NCBI GenBank assembly: GCA_026874595.1
Contig: CM049306.1
Span: 103,925,142-103,989,141 of the forward strand
Length of the DNA stretch: 64,000 nucleotides
From: Sipunculus nudus
Lineage: Eukaryota > Annelida > Sipuncula > Golfingiida > Sipunculidae
Direction: 5' to 3'
How positions within the stretch are numbered: the first letter of the stretch is position 1; each line of letters opens with the position of its first letter. Position numbers and translations under genes: made by a program. A model generated the notes under the pieces. The model worked only from the letters and a program-made list of their open reading frames with translations, did not search any database and was not told the origin of the DNA. Below, in pieces: positions 48,301 through 60,420 of this stretch.

Positions 48301-50856
48301 GATGCACAAGTTGGTCCATGGTCAGGTGAAGAGTCACCTCTGTGAACTTTGTGGTACTTCATTCACACAAAGGTCACAGCTTGTAGTACACAGAAAGCGA
48401 CACCACGACCCTGACAGACCACCGCCAAGAAGTAGAAGGAAAACACATGAGTGCCACACATGTCATAACAAGTTTCCTGACAAGTGTAAGTTATTTTATA
48501 AATACATCATGGCACCATATCATCCGGACCCAAGTACATGTCTTCACATAATTATGTTATCCTAAGTGCAATGCCTTATTACCTAAATGTAAATTATATT
48601 TTATAGAACTTTTTTTGTTGATGTAGCTGCCTCCATTTTTACATACAAAACCTTAAAGGTGCTTATTCACATACCTTTTGAAAAAGAATTTATTTGATTT
48701 ATGGCTTCCTTTGTGTATATATTCCTGAACTAAGGGTAATTCTGTTTATGAAAAGTTTTATAAGGCCTCCTTGAAGGATGTAACTATCAACAACATGTTT
48801 GTAAACACAGCAATGTTTACAAATGGGAAAAACATGCAACTTAAGGTGGTAGGCTGCATATATGCAGAGGTAGAAAGGTCACTTGTTGCAAAACGCCATT
48901 ATCAAAGCTCTGGCTTATTTGACTCGCTGGCCTATTTTCATAATAGCTCCCAGGGATTACCTTTACTTTATAAAGGTCAGACAGGTGATCGGGCTACTTT
49001 AACAAATCTTACATATATGTTATTTGTGTAGGCTTCTATTGAGTAATGTGCCAGTGTTGTACCTTCTTATCAGAGTATATGCAATCCAGGTGTTACCCTA
49101 AGCCAATCAACTCTGGTTTAACCACACTAATAATAATATGCCACTGTTTCCTCCCAGAAAGAGCAGTTGTGCTTATCAAACAGCCTGTCATCTACTGTTA
49201 TCTACTGACATAATCATGTTCTAGATTGAATTGGGGCATGCCGCATGCCCATTATCAAGGAGTTCAATATAAAAAAATAAAAATATAAATTATCATTTTT
49301 TGGTACAAGATGAATTATTCAAATGTGAATCCCATGTTTCAGCACTGGAGATAGCTCTTTATAAATAATTATTAAATAAAAATTGTATCAAAATCACCAG
49401 TGCATGAGCTATAGTCATGTAATTTGTTCAGAATTTAGTATTCAAATGCCATCACACATTTTACTTTTAAATGCTTAATGTTTCAGTGACCTTGCTGCTG
49501 CATGAAGTTGGCCACCAGGAGGAGCCACCCTACAGCTGCAAGTTGTGCATCAAAGCATTCAGTGAGAAGCAGCATCTGACTGAGCATTTAAAGCAGAACC
49601 ATAAAGCCTTGAGGTATACATGTACAGTCTGTTCAACCGCATTCCCATCCCACGCAACATACCTGAAACATCAGGACCTGCACATACAAGAACAGGAAAC
49701 TGAAAAGGTTGCACCAACATTATACCAAGTGATGGTACCAGCAGAGAATACTGACACTGTGACTGCCTCAGACCTATTGCCAACAGCGTCACTGCTGCCT
49801 GCCACAGAAATAAAATCTGAGGATCCTGGTGACCTTGTGGACCAAGTTAGTTTAAGCTCAGCTAAGATATTTGAAGGCGATTATGATAAGTTAACTTTAA
49901 CATCAGATACAATCCGTATGGCAGCAGTACAGGCAGGACTTCAAGTCAGCAAAAAAGGTTTGGTGATAGGTGCCACTGATCTGGTCAGTGCGGTGAAATT
50001 ACAATTAGACTGTGCCAGTGTTGGTAATCTGAGCACAGTTGATGCAGCCAGCTGCCTTATTAAGTCAGAGAGTCTTGCACATAGTGGGTATACAATAAAC
50101 AGTGATATTACAACTAAGATAGAATCAACTGATTTATTCAATAGATCCTCATGTCAGTATGATGAAAGTGCAAACAGCACTATACCTACAGCAGCAAATA
50201 CAAAGGAGCCACCATTGGCTTCTTCAAAAACTTTAGAAAAATTACTCACTTCTTCATTACACCCAGTTTCAGTACAGAAGAGCTACAGTGTTAATCCATC
50301 AACAAACTCTGTTACTCCAGGAAAGGAGCACAGCAGTTCAAACATCCAACAAAAGCATATGCTTCCGAGTAATAAGGGGGCAACACATATTTTTATTTCT
50401 GACATATCAGGTGTACGCAGTTCTGGAAATAAAAAGCAAACATTTTCAACAGTAGAAGATATTAGTACAAATTCTGGCTACCCTGAAATAATTTTTAACA
50501 CTCAACAGAAGTATAAAAGTTTGGTACAAGAACAGGATCCCACTGCTGACACCATTTTATCAGGCTCTGTCAGTGTGGATGGCTGCCAGACAGTGGTCTG
50601 TGAATCTTCTACATCAAATACTAACTCATTACAGGGATCCTCGGGAAATGCTGTGGCATTATCATACACTCCCGATTCATCTGAAATTCTCACTGCTTTC
50701 CAGTTTCAACCAGATATTACTGAAACCTTATCAACTGGTGAGACAACCACTGTTGCAGTCCCGTCAGAAGCCTATGGTTCCAGTTTTACAGTGATGCCCA
50801 TTGAGACTTCTGGTTCTGTCCAGTATGCTGTTATCTCAATGGAAGAACCCACATAG
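39238..50856 (+). CDS. C2H2 zinc-finger protein with 8 fingers and an AT-hook (5-exon gene)
   Basis: Coding join: 39238-39312, 45172-46267, 46979-47183, 48256-48485, 49487-50856, total 2976 nt, giving 991 residues. The N-terminal segment with Gln-Ala-Trp (residues 1-60) resembles the divergent neighbour. A low-complexity Ser/Asp/Lys region follows, with AT-hook RKRGRPRKY (about 123-131) and a duplicated 19-residue basic module (about 327-364). Eight C2H2 fingers lie at about 375-601. A 390-residue Ser/Thr-rich, mildly acidic tail ends at EEPT. It is probably a nuclear DNA-binding regulator; target unknown. Phases agree at all four junctions. The intron after 47183 must be GC-AG. The first intron holds element H7. 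A poly(A) signal lies at 51432. Confidence 0.82.
39313..42710. other. First part of intron 1 of the 8-finger gene
   Basis: AT-rich sequence without a supported gene. It includes the poly-G run and a perfect palindrome CCTGGTATACCAGG near 41393. Short open frames (40503-40706, 41854-42060) have no support. Confidence 0.5.
40856..40876. repeat. 21-base poly-G run
   Basis: Uninterrupted G run in intron 1 of the 8-finger gene. Confidence 0.95.
42711..45064 (-). mobile_element. Helentron-like element H7 in intron 1 of the 8-finger gene
   Basis: Hairpin end TAGCTCAGCTGACTATAAGTCATCTGAGC.. starts at 42711 after TTTT. The 5' end (reverse of ACAAGGGACCAATGGGTCACGGCGCTCAGC) finishes at 45064 before T. 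At 2354 bp its first half closely mirrors the 3' half of H6, with the opposite orientation. The 95-codon frame at 42854-43141 is repeat sequence. Non-coding. Confidence 0.77.
45172..46267 (+). CDS. 8-finger gene, coding exon 2 (helical segment, AT-hook, basic repeats, half of finger 1)
   Basis: 1096 nt after TTTATGTAG and before GTACTG. It opens IIQAVLLAKN..LQAW, has AT-hook core RGRPRK (45466-45483) and a tandem 57-nt duplication at 46075-46188 (EKKNEPNTKSV / EKRNEPNSKSV), and ends in CKLCGRVLGNASNLR. Finger 1 is completed by VHMRSH in exon 3. Confidence 0.87.
46979..47183 (+). CDS. 8-finger gene, coding exon 3 (end of finger 1, fingers 2-3)
   Basis: 205 nt after TTTGCAG: VHMRSHSGEKPHK, CGFCEKSFSTITNRRRH, CSTCEKSFTEKKTLTIH, TGERPF. 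It ends two bases into the linker codon. The donor is GCGAGT (GC type), and no GT nearby keeps the frame. Length and phases equal exon 10 of the 15-finger gene. Confidence 0.87.
47184..47189 (+). promoter_or_regulatory. Predicted GC-type 5' splice site
   Basis: CTTTTAA|GCGAGT. Splicing here to TTTTCAG at 48255 gives TGERPFN-CPVC, a correct finger linker. The only close GT (AAGCGA|GTTCC) would put the next exon in a frame without cysteines at finger positions. Confidence 0.72.
48256..48485 (+). CDS. 8-finger gene, coding exon 4 (fingers 4-5, start of 6)
   Basis: 230 nt: CPVCQKTFSHPSALTMH, CELCGTSFTQRSQLVVH, an Arg/Pro spacer (DPDRPPPRSRRKTH), then CHTCHNKFPDK cut seven residues after the second Cys. 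Donor GTAAGT. Same layout as exon 11 of the neighbour, with nine extra residues. Confidence 0.9.
49487..50856 (+). CDS. 8-finger gene, last coding exon 5 (end of 6, fingers 7-8, long tail)
   Basis: 1370 nt after TGTTTCAG. LTLLLHEVGH completes finger 6. CKLCIKAFSEKQHLTEH and CTVCSTAFPSHATYLKH follow. The tail is Ser/Thr-rich with scattered acidic residues, like many regulatory domains. Stop TAG 50854-50856. Confidence 0.92.
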
Positions 50857-51353
50857 GTTATTTTTTTTATAAGTTTGTTAATGCAAATGGTTATTATTTT
50901 TCCATTAAAATGAGCTCATAAATGTTGCTTTCTATGTGGAAAGTTTTTTGCTAACAGGATCTATTGCTATAGAAGATCGGGGAAGTGTTAATTAAGGGAC
51001 CAAATTAATTAACCCTAGGTGTACCCTATAATGTATGAAGTGTAGAATTGATATATTAGTTTTTTTCCCTCAAAAAGCATGTTTTAATTGTGGGAACAGA
51101 TAAGCCTGGTATAAACGAAGTTAGGAGCTTCATTTAAGGGGGAGAAGGGTATTTCTGGGGCACTGAAGCAAATCTTTGTCAAAATTGTCAAGGACCTGCT
51201 TAATAAAAATGATCTCCTATCATAATTATTCTGTTCATCAGTGTGATTGTAATTTTCTTTTCCCAATGAAAACTCCAGCAGTGGTGGATCCAGAAATATG
51301 AAACAGGGGTGCTAATACTGGATGAGTGGTTGATGCATGGTATAAAGATATAA

Positions 51354-51372
51354 TATATATATATATATATAA
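51354..51372. repeat. (AT)n microsatellite
   Basis: Short AT repeat in the 3' flank of the 8-finger gene. Confidence 0.85.
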
Positions 51373-51431
51373 TTATTAAGTGATATATTTTCAACCTATG
51401 AAAAATACAACTTGTTTTATTCTTTTACATG

Positions 51432-51437
51432 AATAAA
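51432..51437 (+). terminator. Candidate poly(A) signal of the 8-finger gene
   Basis: AATAAA about 575 bp after the stop, before the retroelement fragment. Confidence 0.4.
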
Positions 51438-51539
51438 ATCTAGGGCCATGTTATTTTTGTCAAGTTAATTATAGGTACACAGGGGAGGGTATGGGAAGGA
51501 GTTCATATATTAAGGTAATTTTTAAATATGCAATGAAAA

Positions 51540-52100
51540 GGAGACTGTGCAATGTAAAGGTGGTCTGTCTCATTATGCTGGACTTATCAGCCGCTTTTGA
51601 CATGGTGATTCATGACTTGTTGCTTATCGTCTGAAATATCGGTTTGGAGTTTCCGGTACTGTTCTCTCATGGCCAAGGTCATACCTTACTAATAGAAAAC
51701 AAAAAGTGGTTATAAACGGTTTGTTTTCATCTTCGGAGTTTATTAAGTACAGGGTACCACAGGGTTCAATCCTGGGCCCTTTTCTTTTTACACTTTTCAT
51801 TACTCCCCTAGGGGATATCTGCAGGAAATATTATGTTAACTTTCATGGTTATGCAGACAATCAGTAGTTATACTGTTCATTTGATCGAAGGACAAAATAA
51901 ACATTCATGAGACTGTTTCTAGATTAGAAGAGTGTATATCATCCACTAGATAATGGAGAGGGTAAACAGACTTGAACTGAACGAAGACAAGACTGAAGTT
52001 ATTATGATTGGTACCAAATCTAATCTTAAGAAAGTGCAGGATCTTAAAGATTGGTGATGATATTATCCAGGCAACTAAATGTGTAAGAAACCTTGGTTTT
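51540..52100 (+). mobile_element. Non-LTR reverse transcriptase fragment, 5' part (CR1/L2-like)
   Basis: Translated pieces give LDLSAAFD, then FGVSGTVLSW-like wording after a frameshift, RVPQGSILGPFLF and GYADN. These correspond to RT motifs with the catalytic YADD box altered to YADN. Several stops and frameshifts make it inactive. The 5' end is truncated, as usual for such elements. It runs directly into H8 and continues in frame at 55496. Confidence 0.85.
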
Positions 52101-52149
52101 TAGCTCAGCTGACTGAAAGTCATCTGAGCTATAGCGATCACTCTTTGTC

Positions 52150-54135
52150 CGTCGTCCGTCTGTCCGTCCGCCTGTCAAATCGTAACCGCTGGACCTAGAA
52201 CCTTGTAACTTGGGATTCTGAGAGGTCCATAAAAAATCTCCTTGGAAACCAGAAATTAGGTCTCTGTTACCCATATCCTTCGAGCTATGTGGCCCCAAAG
52301 TACCCCCCAGAAAAGTCAAAAATTTCATACAAAAACTTCAATATCTCATTAACTACTTGACTGATGGTCATGATTTTTGGCATACGTATTGATCATGAGA
52401 TGTTACATCACTTCCTGCAGACTGGTGGTGCCACCTGTATTTTTCGATTTTTTACGAATTTTTTTCTCTATTTTTGAGACCTTTAAAAATGTGAACATCT
52501 GTTAACAAGGCACAAATCATAACGACTGGACTTAGAATCTTAATTCTTGACACACTAAGAGGTCCATGAAAAATCTCCATGGAAACCAGAAATAAGGTCT
52601 CTGTTACCCATATCCTTCGAGCTATGGGGCCCCAAAGTACCCCCCAGAATAGTAAAAAATTTCATACAAAAACTTCAATATTTCAATAACTACATCACTG
52701 ATGGTCTTCATTTTTGGCATACATATTGATCATGAGATGTTCGATCAGTTCCTGCAGACTGGTGGCGCCACCTGTACTGTTTGATTTTTTACGATTTTTT
52801 CCTCTATTTTTGAGACCTTTGAGGATGCTGTCATCTGTTAGCGTGGCACAAATCGTAACGACTGGACCTAGAATCTTCATTTTCGACACACTGAGAGACC
52901 TATGAAAAGTCTCCATGGAAACCAGAAATTAGGTCTCTGTTACCCATATCCTTCGAGCTATGGGGCCCAAAATTACCCCCCAGAATAGTCAAAAATTTCA
53001 TACAAAAACTTCAATATCTCATTAACTACATCACTGATGGTCATGATTTTCGACATACATATTGATCATGAGATGTTTCATCAGTTTGTGCAGACTGGTG
53101 GCGCCACCTGTATTTTTCAATGTTCACGAATTGTTTTCTCCATTTTTGAGACCTTTAAGGATGTAGTTATCTGTCAACAGGGTACAAATCGTAACGACTG
53201 GACCTAGAATCTTCGTTCTTGACACACAGGGAGACCCATGATAAGTCTCCATGGAAACCTGAAATTTGGTCTCTGTTACCCATATCCTTTGAGCTATGGC
53301 ACTCCAAAGTACAGCTCAGAATAATGGAAAATTTGATACAAAAGCTAAAGTATCTGAACAACTAATGCAGAGATAACCATAATTGTTTGCATGGATATTG
53401 ATCATGGAGTGTTTCATAAGTTTCTGCAGACTGGTGGCACCACCTGTATTTGTTCGTTTTTTTTTACGAAATTTTTCTGTATTTTTGAGACCTTTAAAGA
53501 TATGAACATCTGTTAACAGGGCACAAATCATAAAAACTGGACCAAGAATCTTCATTCTTGACACACAGGGAGACCCATGAAAAGTCTCCATGGAAACTTG
53601 AAATTAGGTCTCCCATACCCATATTCTTTAAGCTGTATGGGCAAAAAATACCCCCCCCCCCCCCAGAATAATGGAAAATTTGATACAAAAACTGCAGTAT
53701 TTCAATAACTACAACACTGATGGTCATGATTTTCGGCATACATATTGATCATGAGCTGTTCCATCAGTTTCTGCAGACTGGGTGTGCCACCTCTATTTTT
53801 TTTTCAAATTTTTACGATTTTTTTTCTTTTTTTTGAGACCTTTAAAGATGTGGTTATCTGTCAACAGGGTACAAATCACAACAACTGGACCTAGAATCTT
53901 CATTCTTGTCATGCAAGGAGGGCCATGAAAGGTGCCTGTGGAAACTTGAAATTAGGTCTCTGTTACCCATATCCTTCAAGCTATAGGACTCTGAAGTATC
54001 CCTCAGAATAATGGACAATTTGATACAAAAACTGAAGTATCTGAACAACTAATGCAGAGATCACCATGATTTTTTGCATGGATATTGACCATTAAGTGTT
54101 TTTATTAGTTTCTGCAGACTGGTGGAGCCACCTGT
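52150..54135 (-). repeat. 337-bp tandem units of H8
   Basis: GGTGGCGCCACC-type palindromes at about 52424, 52761, 53098, 53433, 53778 and 54120 mark six units homologous to those at 34629-37140 but on the opposite strand. Confidence 0.92.
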
Positions 54136-54454
54136 ATTTTTGTATCCGCCAAAACGAAGTTTTGCGGATACTATGTTTTTGACCGAGTTCCTCCACCGTG
54201 GCGGCGTTCCTTTCCAGAGAGCTCCTCAGAGACTAATGGACCGATTTTTCCCAAACTTACTCCTATTATCGGGTCACATGTGAACTGGTGCCTAACCAAT
54301 TTGCGTTGACCTCTGACCTTTCCTCTCTATCCAGTGACCATTTGTGGGTCTGTTTCCACTCATAAACCCTCATATCTCGGGAACCGTTTGACCGATCAGG
54401 AAATAAAATTGATACAAATGTAGCCCTTGGATTGCTTTATAACATACACAAAAA

Positions 54455-55200
54455 ATGGTGGCGCCACCTGTAACCATGTTTGCACAGTGTCCATCTGTTC
54501 ATCTGCCTTGGGTTAAAATCACTCATATCTCTGCAGTGAATTGACTAATTCACCTGAAATTCGTCATGCGTATACATCCAGGATAGCTTTCTTGATTTTA
54601 TGACAGGTGGCGCCACCTACGTTCACGCTCACGCTGATGACATCCAAGCTTATATCTTGGGAACCGTTTGACCGATCAGGTAATAAAATTTATACAAATG
54701 TAGCCCTTTGATAGCTCTGTAACATACACAAAAAATGGTGGCGCCACCTGTAACAATGTTTGCACAGCGTCTGTCTGTTAGTCTGCCGTGGCCTAAAATC
54801 ACTTATTTCTCTGTAGTGGTTCGACATAACTGCCTAAAATTTTGCAGGTTTATACATCGTGGACAGCTTTCTTGATTTTATGACAGGTGGCGCCACCTAC
54901 ATTCTAGTTAACGCTGCACACATCCAAGCTCATATCTCAGGAACCATTTGACCGATTGGGCCAAAATTGTGCATGTGTTTAGATCTCACATAGGTCTTTA
55001 TCATACACAAAACTGGAGGGGTTACCTGCAAAGATTTTTGCACAGTGTTTGTCTGTTTGTCTGCCATGGGCAAAAATCGCTCATATACATGTAGTGGTTT
55101 GACTTTTCTGCCTAAAATTTTGCAGGTGTAAACAACTTGGACAGCTTTCTGGATTTGTGGTAGTTGGCACAACCTACATACACATTTAGGCTGCAGACAT
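54455..55200 (-). repeat. 280-bp tandem units of H8
   Basis: Palindromic GGTGGCGCCACCT landmarks near 54458, 54606, 54739 and 54885, homologous to 30420-31440 in reverse. Confidence 0.88.
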
Positions 55201-55495
55201 CCATGCTAATATGCAACATACCTCACTCTATTTCCCCTTGCCACTCAATCCATGCCTCACTATCCGATTTTGGCAGATACATGTAGTCACTTGTCGGTTA
55301 CCCGTATTCTATTTTTAAAAGTTTACACATTGTTCTCTATTTTTGAGATATATAAATACAGACTAAATCTTGGCCTGTTGGTTAATCTGTTTGATGCTTC
55401 AGTTGAATGGGTATATACTACCATTCTAATGATAAAATTTCCTTTTGCGAATCTCTTCCCAGTCAGCTGAGCGTCATGACCCATGGGTCACTTGT

Positions 55496-56130
55496 TATAT
55501 GGGTAGTACACTCACTGGTAGAGAGCATTTAAATAAAGTATGCTCCTCCTCATTTCTCATGTTAAAACGACTGTGTAGAGTGAGACACTATATAGATACA
55601 GATACAAGGAAAATTTTAGCTCAAGCATTAGTCATGAGTAGGGTCGATTATTGCAACAGTCTACTCGTTGGTGCGTCCCAGATGGAATTGAACCGTTTGC
55701 AGTGTATTCAGAACATGTGTGCTCGTTTTGTAACAGGTCTAAGAAAGTATGACCACATCATGCCCTCACTGAAAGCCCTTCACTGGCTGAAAATTCCAAA
55801 CAGGATAAAATATAATATACTAGTATTAACTTTTAAGTGTATTAAGGGAACAGCACCAGAATATCTGATTGAAGCTCTTAAATTAAATGATAATAAACGG
55901 TAAAGGTCAGCCACAGTGGGCAAGATACCTATCCCAGCCAGGTGTAATTTGTCTTTAACTCTACACGGTTGTTTTGTACAGGTAGCTCCTAGGCTTTGGA
56001 ATGCTTTACCTTAGAATCTTAGAAACACAGAGGACATGTCTGTTGAATTATTTTAGTCAGGACTAAAGACTCATTTATTTAAACTCTGTTATGATTGTTA
56101 AGCGCCTTTGACTATTAGAGTATAAAAGTG
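55496..56130 (+). mobile_element. Non-LTR retroelement, 3' part (RT C-terminal domain and 3' end)
   Basis: From 55496 the frame reads MGSTLTGREHLNKVC, LKRLCRVRHYID, ALVMSRVDYCNSLL, ALHWLKIPNRIKYNILVL and stops at 55903. Further pieces read APRLWNALP and GLKTHLF. This is the usual C-terminal region of CR1/L2-type elements. The tail GCGCCTTTGACTATTAGAG..AAAAGTGCACTATATTAAGTG near 56100-56140 resembles their 3' ends. The first 15 or so codons of the open frame starting at 55445 belong to H8. Confidence 0.85.
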
Positions 56131-57812
56131 CACTATATTAAGTGATAACTGTAATTTTATTTGAGACATTTTGAGGCACTTTCACAATATATGAGAGGAT
56201 TTCTGTTCCTCAACCATTGTTCTCTAAAATGTTTTTGGATAATGTAGTCAAACTTTAGGGGTAGGGGTTTCACTTGTGGCTATAAAATTTAAATTTCTTC
56301 AAAATTTGGTTATTAAATTCAACTGGAAAGTCCAAACATTCACTCGTTTGAAACATGCTTATGTCTGTATGGTGAAAATGTGCATCTACATTTATAACAT
56401 GCCAAGTAATATTGTTTAAATGTAATCCTCATTGGTAATTAATTGATAAATTAAAGTAGGGCATGTTAAACTTTGCCGGCATCTGTGGTCTAGGCAGCGC
56501 AACAGACTCAACAGAGCATAGACCATATTTTCGAGTATCAGCCAAGGAGGTTTGAGATATTGCATGGTCGACCAAACCCACGCTGGCCTCACTCACGCAG
56601 GAGAATGCACTTTTTTAAAAGGGGGGGGGGGGGGTTTCCTCAGCTTTATGATCCAGCAGTGTAATAATAGATAGACTCCCTCCCTCAGTATAGGAACATT
56701 TGGATGCTATCTTAATCACAGAGCTGTACATTAATATCCTTAATTAATGAATTAGAAAGTAATAAAATGTGGACGAATAACTGGGAAAAGAAATAGATAA
56801 AATGAGAAATATTACAGCCCAATCGGGGGGGGGCATGCGCCACAGGTGCCCCCCTCTGAATCTGCCACTGTCCAGTTAGGGTTATGAATTGGATTTTGAG
56901 ACTTTTTTTTATAAACATATATATTATATATTATATATGTGTGTGTTAGTCTGTTAATAAATGTCACCCATTACAAAATGATGAACCCTCTTGATTTTGA
57001 ATTATCAGGTCTGAGGTTACAACTACCAGTACTGATTTGATAAGATTTTTTATTAAACTTCATGTGCAACTCCTCATTGAAGGAAAAACTTATTTAATTG
57101 GGTCAAAAGGTTAGAGGCCACAAATCTAAGTTATTTGTTATTTCCTTTCAAAATAAGAACTCCACATAAAATGATACATTGAATTATGACTTAATAAATG
57201 TAATACCAGTCACCCAGGAATCAAATCCATTGAATTTATGGTAAAAGTTCACATGAAATAAGGCTGTATTTGCAAGACACTGCCTGACCAGTCCATGTAT
57301 GACTCTTCTAAGTTTACTGAAACTATTGCTGGACTGTTTCTATTGCATTCTCTATGTAGAATGAATAGTTACCAGGTATCTGTGATCCAGTGATGAATGT
57401 CACTAATATTTAAATGTCAGTTATTTCCAACTTGTTATTAACTAAATGAGCTGCAGTTACTTTTGTGTTTGTTATTTGACAAAGTCATCGGATAAAAAAA
57501 ATGGGGAAAAAAGAGAGCAGTCAGTTTGTTCGGAGCCAGATTTATACATTATAAAAAGGTTTGTACAAAATACACAAATATCAATAAAACAAGAGAATTT
57601 CATTGCAAGCATTATCACAATTTAACAAAGCACACTATTAACAAACAATATTAGGAAACAATGCCAACCATATTTCATTTCTTTTACATGGAGTAACATT
57701 AATTTTTATGGCCTAAATGATACAAAGAAGCCATTGACAACAGCCAATGGTCTTTGTCTCAGTGGTGAACTGAAACATGTTGCAACAATGAAGTGATAAG
57801 AACTAAATCTTC
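56131..57812. other. Intergenic, nothing coding recognised
   Basis: AT-rich with a G run near 56622 and a short GC-rich segment (56820-56880, minus strand 'gtggcagattcagaggggggc') of a type often seen at ends of dispersed repeats. No gene. Confidence 0.45.
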
Positions 57813-57980
57813 CTGCATCACAACTGCTGTAATTCAAAATCTAGACTTACTGCATCACATTTGCCATGATTCAAAATCTAGATGCTGCAAGATGTGTCAT
57901 TGCATGTGTGCTGTCACTGGTATATTCTGAAATATTAATTAGGTGACCACAAACAACTCATACTGGTGTCATAGACAAGT
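57813..57980 (+). repeat. Dispersed direct repeat, copy 1
   Basis: Shares 'tgcatcaca.ctgctgtaattcaaaatctaga', 'tgtgt(a)ctgtcactg' and 'ggtgaccac' to 'ggtgtcat.gataag' with 58330-58461. An internal partial duplicate of its first 35 bp follows at once. Confidence 0.75.
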
Positions 57981-58329
57981 GTAATCAGCAGGTTTTAATG
58001 AAAAAACAGATCAGTCGTAGTCGGTCTGGTCATTAGCTCCATTTTGAATTATAATGGGGATAAGAGATTTCTGAGGAACTGAAACAATTCTTTGTAGAAA
58101 TTATATAATTTTTGTAGAAATGTGTATTTCTTTGTAGAAATTAAAAAGCCTATATAATTAATTATATACCCTTTTATTTAGGGCCCAACTAAAAAAAAAA
58201 GGATGCCCTATCACAATCACTTCATCTTTGTCTTTTCTGGATGAAAACTCTAATTTGGAATGATTAATTGGATTCACACTATATATGGGTCACCTATCAC
58301 CTATATTGCAGATTTCAACTGAATCTCAA

Positions 58330-58461
58330 TGCATCACATCTGCTGTAATTCAAAATCTAGACACTCTGAGACATGCACATCATTACATGTGTACTGTCAC
58401 TGTTGTGTTCTGAGCTAAATACATGAGGTGACCACAATTCACATTGGTGTCATGGATAAGT
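58330..58461 (+). repeat. Dispersed direct repeat, copy 2
   Basis: Second copy of the 57813-57980 segment, lacking the internal duplicate. Identity looks moderate, so the duplication is not recent. Confidence 0.75.
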
Positions 58462-59690
58462 CCATTACAAGCTCCCCTCACTACTTGAGTTTCATAGTGC
58501 AATGGTCTAACTACAGCATTAAACACTGAGCAACAGTTACATGAAGATATGTCCAGTAAATCGGTAAACTGTAAAAACTCACCAGCATTTGACTATCATC
58601 AAGACTTGGTTTCAACAACATGTCTTGTATACATTTTTTGTTGTACTGTTATCAATTATACAATAGGTTAGTCAGGAGCTATTTATGACAAAAGAATGAA
58701 TAATGAATCTACTTGTATACTTCAGTAAAATATAAACATCCTTTATAAGTACTGTGATATATACCATGACATTTTCCCCCAGAAACAAATTTTAGCTTAA
58801 AGTATCCAATAATAACAATGACCGGTGTGACTGCATCCAAACTATTCACAAATAACCTGGGTTACACTGGATGTTGTTTTGTCAATTTAAAAGGAAAATG
58901 ACTGTCAGATAAAGATGCTACTTGCCTAAGCTGAAAAAAACACCCAGTCACACCCTGATGGCTGTAAGATCTGAGCTGATATTAGCAAGTCAATATATAT
59001 ATCTCATCAATTTTATCTCACCATATTAATTAATTACTTCCAAACTTGGCAGAGAATATTTTTGCAATAGCATTACAAAAGCAAACTTGGTAAATACTGT
59101 GTAGTAAAACGGACTGTTATTTAGCAATCAAACACCGGATTGATGTCAAACAACTAACCATGGCAACAATATGATAATTTAAATGTGTCTATAACAAACA
59201 AGGGCACACAATTTATTTTGATCAAATGCTACACTGAAACCACAGTGCATACCAGAACATTTGATTCTGGCATTATCTGTAATTTCTCAGAATGATCAAT
59301 CCCTTGAGTGAATTTTTAAATGTGATTGGTGTGCTATATCTTCAAAGCTTTCACAAATGGGCCTTAAATATGTCTTGTAATGACCATTTTCTGCTGACCC
59401 TTAACCATATTGCCTCCTGTTAACAAAAATAATCTAGCTTTTAATTGCCTAAATACACACACACACACACACATATATATACATGTATATATATCTAACA
59501 TTAGTAACAGAGCTTTAATACAACATAAATTCACCATGTACACAAACAGAAGTATCACATACTGTTCTAAGCACCATAATTAATTTAAAAATTGAGATAA
59601 GAAATTTGACAAAAGCTTTTCACACCAAGCATTTTAGTTTCTAAATAGCTACATAACAAAAAGAAAACATGAACCCAAGGACAGGTTGAT
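58462..59690. other. Intergenic, nothing coding recognised
   Basis: AT-rich sequence with a CA/TA microsatellite near 59455-59490. No supported gene. Confidence 0.45.
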
Positions 59691-60420
59691 CGATGAGTGG
59701 GTGGAGGGAAGAGTGAGTGGCCAAGTAGTGGGCTGACAAATAGCTAAGTGGTCAGACCTAGAATTGGCTGATCTGGCACTAATGGAATCAGACACTGTTG
59801 ATAATAGAATAGGCTAAAATAGATCTGCATGGTGAATGGGTTGGTTGGTTATGGACTGAGCTGACAGAGTGAAAGTCTTATAATGTGGTGAAGGTGTGGC
59901 TGACAGAAGTATGAAAGGGAGACAAAGGTGTGGGCTGACAGATGATTGGTTGGTGATGGCTGACAGAAGCCTGGGCACCTAAGATGTGGGCTGACAGAAG
60001 CATGGGCACCTAAGATGTGGGCTGACAGAAGCATGGGAATCTAAGAATGAATCAGGGCTGAATGAGGATTCAGTGATGAAGGTGTGGGCTGAAAGGAGTT
60101 TGGGGTTATAAAAGGTGTGGGCTGATACAGGACTGGGTCATGAAGGAGTGGGCTGATACAGGACTGGGTCATGAAGGAGTTGGTTGATATAGGACTGGGT
60201 CATGATGGTGTGGGCTAGCTGATACAGGACTGGGTCATGAAGGGGCGGGCTGATACAGGACTGGATCATAAAGGTGTGTGCTGATATAGGACTTGGTCAT
60301 GGAGTGGGCTGATAAAGGACTGGATCATGAAGGTGTACATGGTGTGAAAAAAGAGTGGCGGTGAAGGAGTGGGCTGACAGGGGAACGGATGATCGAGTTG
60401 GCTGACAGAGGACCAGCTGA
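59690..60420. repeat. ~31-bp minisatellite
   Basis: Two related unit types: 'gggctgacagaagcatggg' plus 'cacctaagatgtg' (59930-60050) and 'gggctgatacaggactggg' plus 'tcatgaaggagt' (60110-60340). Flanks are degenerate. Confidence 0.85.

Larger units (their letters stand above)
52101..55495 (-). mobile_element. Helentron-like element H8 inserted in a reverse transcriptase gene
   Basis: Hairpin end TAGCTCAGCTGACTGAAAGTC.. at 52101 and 5' end (reverse of ACAAGTGACCCATGGGTC) at 55495. Removing 3395 bp rejoins GGTTTT and TATATGGG as Gly-Phe-Tyr-Met-Gly, in frame in the RT, with T on both sides and no needed target duplication. Internal order is the reverse of H5: 337-bp units (52150-54130), 240-bp spacer, 280-bp units (54455-55200). 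Non-coding. Confidence 0.85.
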
